Shown here piece by piece: positions 39,450-46,044 of a stretch of DNA of 46,044 nt; positions within the stretch are counted from its first letter, which is position 1, and each line of letters opens with the position of its first letter. The DNA lies in assembly GCA_021801795.1 (NCBI GenBank), contig JAJYXR010000037.1:1-46044 (forward strand), read 5' to 3'. The DNA comes from Actinomycetes bacterium (GTDB taxonomy: Bacteria > Actinomycetota > Acidimicrobiia > Acidimicrobiales > JAJYXR01). The notes beneath the pieces are model-generated. The model had not been told where the DNA came from, made no database searches, and worked only from the letters and a program-made list of their open reading frames with translations. The translations under genes were made by a program, and so were the position numbers.

Positions 39450-39550
39450 GACTACCGCCTCACGCAGAGTGGGGTAAGAACAGGGGGCGGGCAAATGCAG
39501 TTGCCTTGCATCAGGTGGGTATCACGACCGTAGGGTCCCCCGCGGCGTAA

Positions 39551-39564
39551 TCTCTCTCTCTCTC
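39551..39564 (+). repeat. (TC)7 dinucleotide microsatellite in the leader of the YD-repeat gene
   Basis: Seven TC units followed by TTCTTGTTGG end 20 bases before the ATG at 39584. Such a tract is out of character with the GC-rich surroundings and lies between promoter and start codon, where slippage could alter leader length. Confidence 0.9.
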
Positions 39565-39583
39565 TTCTTGTTGGCCAGGCTCG

Positions 39584-42500
39584 ATGACGCAACCACCGCG
39601 CCGCCGAGGCCATGGCCTGCTCCGTCCTTCGCTCGTGAGCCTGATTGGCGCAGCGGTCCTCGTCGCGTCCTTGGGCGGCCTGGTCCGCATCGTAGCTGCA
39701 CCGCCACCTTTTCACCCGGAGCTTGCCTGGTATCGCTCGATGCGCTCGCCTCGCGAGGGACCGTGCAACCCATCCGAGGCACGCATGAACGCAAAGGTGG
39801 CTAAGATCGGAAAGACCCTGAAGGCGCCGAGTGGTCACAAAGGCGACTTCTGCGATCCCTTCAACGGTGACTTCAACACCACCGTCCCGGTGTTCTCGGT
39901 GGCTGGCCGGGGCATAACGCCGTCGCTGGCTCTCACCTATGACTCGCTTGCGGCCCAGTCCGAGACCACGGCCGGGATGTTCGGCTTCGGGTGGAGCTCT
40001 GCCTGGGACGCCTCGGCACAGATCGTGACCAGTGGCACCGAATGCCAGGTCACCATCACCCAGGCAAATGGATCGCAGGTAGCCTTCAGTGCTCCATCGG
40101 CGTGTGGGACATCCGGTCTCGTGTTCATGGCCGTAACGCCTGGCTCGTTCACCTCCGGTGGGGCTGGCTCCCCGGACACCTTCGTCACGGCGACCTTGTC
40201 ATACGAGTCGAGCTTCCCGGCTACCTCTACGGCCGGCATCCCTGCGGGCAGCCTGAAGAACGTCTACGTCCTCAGCCTCCATGGCGGCCTCGATGAGCTC
40301 CTGTTCTCCTCATCGGCTGGCATGCTCGTCGCCGAGGCAGACGCAAGTGGCTACGTCACGACCGTCGATACGTGCACCAAGCCTGGCACTGGCGCCTGCC
40401 CCTCAGAGGTAACACTGCCCTCGATTGCCAGCTGCACCGTTATCGACGACACCGCGAGCGACCAGACCCTCACGCTCGCACTCGACGCGTCGGGGCAGGC
40501 AATAGAGGCGATAGATCCGATGGGTCGGACGGCAGCCTTCAGCTATGACTCCGACCACCAGCTGACTGGCATAACTAACCCCTCTTCTGGTTCAGTGAGC
40601 TCTGGTGCCGGTGGGGCGACCACAATCACTTACGGTCGCTGGAACCTCCTTGCCACGATCACCTCGCCAGCCGGCGACGTAACGACGAACACCTACGGCT
40701 CCACGCCTCTTACCACCGCAGGCGAATGGTCCTACTATCCGGTGATCGCCCAGAGCGACCCGATGGGCCGGACGTCGCTGTTCTGCTACTACCTTCCATC
40801 GTCTTCGACCTCTTTCACTGGATACGGTGGCAACATCAGCGCGGCTGATTTGCCGTCTGGAGCAGGCCAGCCATGTCCACCGGCAGCGAAGGTGAGCGTA
40901 CCTGACAGGTCCAGTTTCACTTATCCGTTGCCCTACCTCGCCACCGACGTCGTCGACCCGAACGGTACCCAGACGCTCTACGATTACCGTTCGGACGGCA
41001 ACCTGCTCCAGAGCGTCACCACCGGATATGCCACGCCGGAAGCAGCCACGTGGCAATATCACTACAATGTTTGCCCGGGCATCGGGAATGCGACCTCCTC
41101 CCTAGTAAACGGCTTGCCGTGTGAGATAATTGGACCACGGGGGGATGCCACGGGATTCGCCTACGGACCCGGAGGGAACATCACCTCCTACACGAACGCT
41201 GACGCCGAGACAACGACATACACGTACAACTCCTTCGGTGAAGTGACCTCGGTCGTGCCTCCAACTGGCCCAGGTACCGCGAATACTTATGATGGCGGCG
41301 GTCAGCTAACTGCTTCGAGTACGTGTCCTTTCGGGAGCCTGAGCGAAGTTTCGACTGGCTTCACTTGTGCAGTACTGCCATCCCAGTCACTGACCACTGA
41401 ATACGACTATGGGGATCCTGCATTCCCTGGCGATGTCACCTCCCTAGTCGAGCCATCTGGAGAGGTATGGCATTACCTGTACGATACCGAAGGGAATGTC
41501 GCCGCGGTCATCGATCCAGAGGGCAACGAGACGACGTATTCCTACAATCCGGACGGCCAGGTCACCTCCTCGACTACACCGAGAGGCAATCCGGCCGTCT
41601 ATGCCGGCAACCTCACCGGCATCGCTATCGGCCCGAGTGGATCGCATGCCTATGTAGCGAATCTCACATCTGGCACTGTGGAGCCCATCGACCTCGCAAC
41701 TGGTGTTCCGGGCACTCCGATCCCACTTGCTATCTCCACGGGTTCGGCCAACCCAGACCCCGCGATGATAGCCGTCGCCGACGTACCGGGCGTAGGGGAG
41801 ACCGCCTACGTGAGCGACAACGGTGCAGGCAAGGTAACGCCGATCAACCTCGCCACCGACACACCGGTGAGCTCGGTCACCGTGGGGGCGAACCCCATCG
41901 GAATAGCTACTGCCTCCGACGGTGTGGGCTTCGTGGCCAATTTCGAGGCAGGAACCGTGAGCGCGATCGATCTCGCCGATGACCGGGTGGTGTCGACGAT
42001 CCCTGTCGGATCGGGACCTGTGGACGTAGCAGTCGGTGCGAACCCGCGCGACGCGGCCGCGGGACAGGTGGCGTGGGTGACCAACTATGAATCGGAGTCG
42101 CTCACCCCCATCGACGTGAGCGCCGCGGCTTCAGGGTTTCCTTCGGCTGGCACCCCGATATCGTTTGCAGCGGAGAACTTCCACCCGCGCATGATCGTGG
42201 TTTCGCCAAGCGGCGATACCGCATATCTGACTGGCGAGATGACAGAGGGTGCGACTTCAGAAGGGGAGCTAGCCAAGGTCGATCTGCAAACTGGTGCCTT
42301 CCAAGGTCTGATGACAGCACTTCCCAATCCTATGGGCCTGGCGCTCGACAGCTCTAACGGTGAGCTTTACGTAGCTGACTTCGGCTCGGACACTGAGATC
42401 GTGCCCGTGGACACAGCGACCAACACTCCAGAGGCGCCCATTTCCACCTCGCCGACACCTACGGTGCCCTCGCCCCCACCAGCGACGACCTGCAGCTCCG

Positions 42501-45500
42501 ACAGCTCTTCTGCATCTGGAGCCTGCCTGCCGCTTCCTACGATCACGCCCACACCCCCTGCAGGATGTCCGGCTCTCGCAAGCGGCGGGCAGGGCAAGCA
42601 TGGCGGCCGAGGGGACTCCCATGTCGTGGTCCTCCGAGTGGCGCACGGGCACGGCAAGGGGTCCAGGGAGTCGAAGGGATCCAAGGGCGCAGAGGAGGTC
42701 GCGTACGTAGCGGATCGGTCGGGCGATGCGATCGTGCCGGTGGATCTGGCGACCTGCGTCACCGGGGTACCCATCTACCTCGGTGTCCAGCCTGACGCGC
42801 TCGTTGCCTCTCGTGGTGGCAGGATCCTCTACGCGGTGAGCTTCGAAGCCGGCGAGCTGTTCGCGATCGACACCACGACCGACACCGTGACGAATAGCAT
42901 CTACCTCGGTGTCGAGAACGTAGCGCTCCAGAGCCCCATCCCAGGGAGCATCGCCCTCGCGCCTGACCAGAGGACCCTCTATGTCACCGGGGGCCTCGGC
43001 AGCTCGGATATCCTCGCTGTGGACCTCACTACTGGCAAGGTCGCCAGGCACATAGCTGTCGGGCCTGCGCCGACGGGCATCGCCATCTCCGGGAACGGCA
43101 GGTACGCGTTCGTGACGAGCTTCAGCGGGGGCACGCTTACCCCGGTGAACCTCCGAACCGGCAAGGTAGGTGCCGGGCTTCTGGTAGGCAGCGGTCCTGT
43201 CGCTGTGACGCTCTCGCCATCGGGCAGGATCGCCTATGTGGCAGATGATCGGGCAGGTAGTGTCGTGCCAGTCGCGATCAACGAGCCTGCCAAGAGAGGC
43301 GCTGCCCCGGTCCTTGGCATCGGGACCCCCCTTGGCGTCGGGGCTGGACCCGTCGCCCTCGCAGGCCGCCATGGCGACGTGCTAGTTAGCGTGCAAGGGG
43401 CGAGCGCGCTGCTCACCCTTGCTCCCCTAAGCAGGAGGACCTGGTCGGCGCCTGCCAGCTGTGCTTCGGCCAGCGGGCTCGCTGAGCTCTGGTGCGCCGA
43501 GCTCCAGAACCTCGCCAACTTGCTGAACGCTCAATGCTCCACCCCACCGCCCGCATCGGATCCAGCAGCGCAGTTCACTTGCGCGATCCTCGCTGGCTGG
43601 GGAGAGCTAGTTGGGCTCAATACCGCCACGAGCTACGCCCTGAAGGCCGTTTCCTCTGTTGCGATCCAATCGCCCTTCGCGCTCGCTCTGGCTACAGGCG
43701 GACATTACGCGTACGTGAGCTCCTACGCGACAGGCAGCCTCGTGCCGGTCGGCCTCGCGGCTGCGAAGTCCGGCCCGGCGATACCGGTGGGCCCCGAGCC
43801 TGCTGCAGTCGCAGTCGTTCGGGTGGCGCCCCCTGCCTGCGGGGTTCGCTCGGCTCGCGATGACACTTACGAACCGAGCAGTTGTGGCCATCGCCCGGTC
43901 AAGGACCCGCCGGGCCCCTTCACCACTACCTACACCTACGATGCGCTCGGCAACCTCGTTTCCACCACCACGCCTGCTACGCCCGCAGCTCCCGCTGGAG
44001 CGACCACCAGCTACACCTACACTCCTGACAGCCAGGTCGCGAGCGTCACCGACCCCATGGGGAAGGTCACCTCCTATGCCTATGACGCTGATGGGGAGAC
44101 CACCTCGGTCACCAGTGGTGCGAACAGCGCTTCAGCGTCGACCACTACCTATACCTACGACGCCGAGGGCAACGTAGAGACCTCCGCCACTGGCGTCACC
44201 TCGACTAGTACCGGCGAGGTGACCTCCTATGCCTACGCGGACGCCGCCTACCCGCACCTCGCCACCGCCAGGACCAACCCTGACGGAGAGACCACCACCA
44301 ACTTCTATGACGCCGCGGGCGAGCTCGTCTCCTCGAGCGACCCGATGGGCCAGGTGACCAGCTACGCCTACGACCCTGCGGGGCGACTCACCGATGTACT
44401 AGAGCCCGCTAGCGCACCCTCCTACACCCTCTACGTGACGAACGCGGGAAGCGGTACAGCATCTTCCGGCTCCACTGGCACCGTCGCAACCTTGAACACG
44501 GCGACAGAGGCCCTAGGCCAGAGCATCGACGTCGGATCGAACCCCACTGACGTGATCGTGAGCCCGGATGGCACGCGTGCCTACGTGGCCAACCACGGCC
44601 TCGGTGGGGCGAACACCGTGAGCGTGATCGACACCCTCACCAACCAGGTGACAAAGACGATCACGGGACTGCCACCTGGTCCAGAAGGCGTGGCGATGGC
44701 GATCAGCCCATCTGGGAGCTACCTCTACGTGACGAGCTCGGGCCCGCCCCCGGGCTCGCCCCCGGGTACTGCCTCGGGGACACTCAGCGTGGTGAGCCTT
44801 GCCGACGATCAGCTCGTCGCCACTATCCCTGTCGGGATCAACCCCACCTACGTGGCACTGAGCCCTGATGGCGCCACCGCGTATGTCACGAACTCCGGCT
44901 CGGACACCCTGAGCGTGGTCGACACCGTTACGAGTCAGGTAACCGGCTCGATCACAGTAGGGCAGAACCCTGCGATAGTCGCATTCGGCCCCAAGGGCGC
45001 CCACGCGTACGTCACCGACCTCGAGGCCTCGTCTGCCAACGGCGCGCTCAGCGTGATCGACACCGCCACCGACAAGGTGTCCTCGACGATCCCCCTCGGG
45101 CACCTGCCGCTCGGGCTTGCGATCGGCCCGAACGGAACACACGCGTATGTGACCGATCCCGGGTCGTGCTCGGCGACACCTGGTTCGTGCTCGTTGAGTG
45201 TGGTCGACCTGGCAAGCGAGAAGGTCACGACGGTCTCGTCGGGCTCATTCGACGGTCCAGCCGAGGTCGCCCTCGCCCCTCTCCCCTCGATCACCTATTC
45301 ATACGACAGCCTTGGCCGAGTGCAAACCATGACCGATGCCACGGGCACCACTACTTATGCCTACACCCCCCTCGGCCAGCTCGCCTCGGTTACCGACGGA
45401 GCGGGCAACACGGTGTCCTATGCCTACGTCCCAGGGGAGGTTGACCCGAGCTCCGTGGATTTTGAGAGGTGGTCCTCCGCCTCGGGTGCTGCCGTGAGGC

Positions 45501-45508
45501 AAGCTTGA
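39584..45508 (+). CDS. Giant exported YD/RHS-repeat protein with internal YVTN beta-propeller blocks (3' end apparently disrupted)
   Basis: 1974 residues. A basic start and hydrophobic helix (about 14-39) suggest export. Residues 88-300 resemble an RHS N-terminal region (FNGDFNTTVPVFSVAGRGI, GMFGFGWSSAWD). YD repeats run from about 305 to 670 (IDPMGRTAAFSYDSDHQLTGI, YTYNSFGEVTSV). A first block of YVTN-type propeller repeats covers about 672-1422 (GIAIGPSGSHAYVANL), interrupted near 960-1045 by a Pro/Ser-rich and Gly/Lys/His-rich linker. YD repeats resume at 1441-1605, a second YVTN block lies at 1612-1900, and YD returns at 1903-1948. The last roughly 25 residues break the pattern and appear to come from the adjacent IS256 element, so the natural C-terminus is lost. 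YD proteins form hollow shells; propellers often bind partners. Function unknown. Confidence 0.85.
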   Translation: MTQPPRRRGHGLLRPSLVSLIGAAVLVASLGGLVRIVAAPPPFHPELAWYRSMRSPREGPCNPSEARMNAKVAKIGKTLKAPSGHKGDFCDPFNGDFNTTVPVFSVAGRGITPSLALTYDSLAAQSETTAGMFGFGWSSAWDASAQIVTSGTECQVTITQANGSQVAFSAPSACGTSGLVFMAVTPGSFTSGGAGSPDTFVTATLSYESSFPATSTAGIPAGSLKNVYVLSLHGGLDELLFSSSAGMLVAEADASGYVTTVDTCTKPGTGACPSEVTLPSIASCTVIDDTASDQTLTLALDASGQAIEAIDPMGRTAAFSYDSDHQLTGITNPSSGSVSSGAGGATTITYGRWNLLATITSPAGDVTTNTYGSTPLTTAGEWSYYPVIAQSDPMGRTSLFCYYLPSSSTSFTGYGGNISAADLPSGAGQPCPPAAKVSVPDRSSFTYPLPYLATDVVDPNGTQTLYDYRSDGNLLQSVTTGYATPEAATWQYHYNVCPGIGNATSSLVNGLPCEIIGPRGDATGFAYGPGGNITSYTNADAETTTYTYNSFGEVTSVVPPTGPGTANTYDGGGQLTASSTCPFGSLSEVSTGFTCAVLPSQSLTTEYDYGDPAFPGDVTSLVEPSGEVWHYLYDTEGNVAAVIDPEGNETTYSYNPDGQVTSSTTPRGNPAVYAGNLTGIAIGPSGSHAYVANLTSGTVEPIDLATGVPGTPIPLAISTGSANPDPAMIAVADVPGVGETAYVSDNGAGKVTPINLATDTPVSSVTVGANPIGIATASDGVGFVANFEAGTVSAIDLADDRVVSTIPVGSGPVDVAVGANPRDAAAGQVAWVTNYESESLTPIDVSAAASGFPSAGTPISFAAENFHPRMIVVSPSGDTAYLTGEMTEGATSEGELAKVDLQTGAFQGLMTALPNPMGLALDSSNGELYVADFGSDTEIVPVDTATNTPEAPISTSPTPTVPSPPPATTCSSDSSSASGACLPLPTITPTPPAGCPALASGGQGKHGGRGDSHVVVLRVAHGHGKGSRESKGSKGAEEVAYVADRSGDAIVPVDLATCVTGVPIYLGVQPDALVASRGGRILYAVSFEAGELFAIDTTTDTVTNSIYLGVENVALQSPIPGSIALAPDQRTLYVTGGLGSSDILAVDLTTGKVARHIAVGPAPTGIAISGNGRYAFVTSFSGGTLTPVNLRTGKVGAGLLVGSGPVAVTLSPSGRIAYVADDRAGSVVPVAINEPAKRGAAPVLGIGTPLGVGAGPVALAGRHGDVLVSVQGASALLTLAPLSRRTWSAPASCASASGLAELWCAELQNLANLLNAQCSTPPPASDPAAQFTCAILAGWGELVGLNTATSYALKAVSSVAIQSPFALALATGGHYAYVSSYATGSLVPVGLAAAKSGPAIPVGPEPAAVAVVRVAPPACGVRSARDDTYEPSSCGHRPVKDPPGPFTTTYTYDALGNLVSTTTPATPAAPAGATTSYTYTPDSQVASVTDPMGKVTSYAYDADGETTSVTSGANSASASTTTYTYDAEGNVETSATGVTSTSTGEVTSYAYADAAYPHLATARTNPDGETTTNFYDAAGELVSSSDPMGQVTSYAYDPAGRLTDVLEPASAPSYTLYVTNAGSGTASSGSTGTVATLNTATEALGQSIDVGSNPTDVIVSPDGTRAYVANHGLGGANTVSVIDTLTNQVTKTITGLPPGPEGVAMAISPSGSYLYVTSSGPPPGSPPGTASGTLSVVSLADDQLVATIPVGINPTYVALSPDGATAYVTNSGSDTLSVVDTVTSQVTGSITVGQNPAIVAFGPKGAHAYVTDLEASSANGALSVIDTATDKVSSTIPLGHLPLGLAIGPNGTHAYVTDPGSCSATPGSCSLSVVDLASEKVTTVSSGSFDGPAEVALAPLPSITYSYDSLGRVQTMTDATGTTTYAYTPLGQLASVTDGAGNTVSYAYVPGEVDPSSVDFERWSSASGAAVRQA

Positions 45509-45543
45509 GGTGTCCAATCCCGAACCAGAAACGGAGGACCACC
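45468..45543 (+). promoter_or_regulatory. 12-bp inverted repeat sequestering the transposase ribosome site
   Basis: GGTGGTCCTCCG (45468-45479) is the exact reverse complement of CGGAGGACCACC (45532-45543). The right arm contains the GGAGGA Shine-Dalgarno of the transposase, whose ATG begins at 45545. RNA coming in from the upstream gene would fold and hide the site; RNA started inside the 52-nt loop would not. A smaller hairpin GCCTC/GAGGC lies inside (45479-45483, 45496-45500). Confidence 0.6.
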
Positions 45544-45544
45544 A

Positions 45545-46044
45545 ATGAAGAAAGCATCCCACACGACGAAGAGCCATTCAGGGAGCCTGCGCCTCATACC
45601 TGGCCTCGGCCTCGTTGACCTGGGGAAAGCTGGCCTCAGCGAATCCTTGGCCGACAAGCTCGAAGGCGAGTTCGAGATCTTCGCCACTCGTATGCACGAG
45701 GGCCTGCTCGCTGCCGCCCTAGCGGTCGGTCTGGAGGTCTTCTCCGAGGTCATAGAAGCCGAGGTGACCCAGGTGGCCGGACACAAGGGCCGACACGACC
45801 CGGGCCGGGTGGCGGTACGCCACGGAACCGATCCCTCGAAGGTTCCCTTGGGAGGGCGCATGATCGATTTCAAGAAGCCCCGCGTGCGGGCGACCGACGG
45901 CTCTGGTGAGATCACCCTTCAGACCTGGGAGGCCCTGGCCTCGAAAGAGCTGCTGGATCGCCACACGCTCATCTCCGTGCTCACTGGCGTCTCCACCCGC
46001 AACTATGCGAGCGTGCTGGAACCCGTCGGAGCCGAGCTGGAGGC
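45545..46044 (+). CDS. IS256/Mutator-family transposase (partial, runs off window)
   Basis: The frame from ATG 45545 is open to the window end (166 codons). The sequence GHKGRHDPGRVAVRHGTDPSKV, GGRMIDFKKPRVRATDGSGEI and RHTLISVLTGVSTRNYASVLEPVG is the N-terminal part of actinobacterial Mutator-type transposases, ahead of the DDE catalytic domain. Shine-Dalgarno GGAGGA lies seven bases upstream within an inverted repeat arm. The DDE residues are beyond the window, so activity cannot be judged. Confidence 0.9.
   Translation, partial: MKKASHTTKSHSGSLRLIPGLGLVDLGKAGLSESLADKLEGEFEIFATRMHEGLLAAALAVGLEVFSEVIEAEVTQVAGHKGRHDPGRVAVRHGTDPSKVPLGGRMIDFKKPRVRATDGSGEITLQTWEALASKELLDRHTLISVLTGVSTRNYASVLEPVGAELE

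Larger units (their letters stand above)
45428..46044 (+). mobile_element. IS256/Mutator-family insertion sequence (left part)
   Basis: The left end probably falls between 45428, where the host YD pattern (SYAY) stops, and about 45468. The right end and target duplication lie outside the window. The inserted sequence supplies the last codons and the stop of the YD gene. Confidence 0.65.

Noticed and set aside
42600..42640. RGDS motif in the linker of the YD giant, as an integrin-type adhesion site
   Set aside because: A four-residue match in a Gly/His-rich low-complexity linker of an environmental bacterium is likely chance.
45428..45508. C-terminal toxin domain of an RHS protein
   Set aside because: The sequence after the last YD repeat is only about 27 codons and appears to be IS-derived; no toxin or immunity gene can be seen.

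Overview
The window is GC-rich DNA from an actinobacterium. Gene content and order (def-fmt, rpe-ribD-ribBA-ribH-hisG, infC-rpmI-rplT-rRNA methyltransferase-pheS-pheT), GTG/TTG starts and probable leaderless mRNAs all fit Actinomycetota. Three copies of a secreted 'DTR' repeat and a small conserved gene divergent from infC make me lean towards Acidimicrobiia or a relative; that is inference. Isoleucine codon ATA is unusually common for such a genome. No gene-free stretch exceeds 300 bases; the longest is 8223-8475, which holds a structured leader.

Layout. 1-490: start of an IS607-type serine recombinase on the minus strand, cut by the window edge. 552-4762 (minus): Baeyer-Villiger-type monooxygenase with a TetR regulator, RDD membrane protein, and two-TM potassium channel with RCK domain. 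4791-5729: G-tract operator, CsoR-family regulator of CstR type, and DUF302 protein. 5751-8222 (minus): aldo/keto reductase and DEAD-box RNA helicase with a structured leader. 8476-13312: hemolysin III/PAQR protein, two-gene ABC exporter, enoyl-CoA hydratase-like protein, exported lipase/esterase. 13328-15865: glnD. 15949-21896: alkyl-DHAP-synthase-like flavoenzyme, small membrane protein, GT4 glycosyltransferase, tRNA-Cys(GCA), acyl-CoA ligase, phytanoyl-CoA dioxygenase-like protein.

21952-30104 is a housekeeping block: def, fmt, a reverse-strand GT-C glycosyltransferase, then tightly packed or overlapping rpe, ribD, ribBA, ribH, hisG and a cold-shock-like gene. Riboflavin synthase (ribE) and hisE are not in the block. 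30108-32663 encodes a secreted GH43 enzyme with an IPT/TIG domain and three DTR repeats. 32675-39412 carries the small conserved gene, infC (probably started at ATC), rpmI, rplT, an rRNA methyltransferase (probably started at CTG), pheS and pheT.

39421-46044 is the accessory end. A 1974-residue exported YD-repeat protein has two blocks of YVTN-type beta-propeller repeats lodged inside its YD shell. It sits behind a good promoter and a (TC)7 microsatellite. Its 3' end appears to be cut by an IS256/Mutator-family element, whose transposase Shine-Dalgarno lies in one arm of a 12-bp perfect inverted repeat. This end is the most unusual part of the window. Other points worth attention are the CstR-like sensor with its operator, the helicase leader, non-canonical start codons, and short tandem duplications sitting on gene ends.
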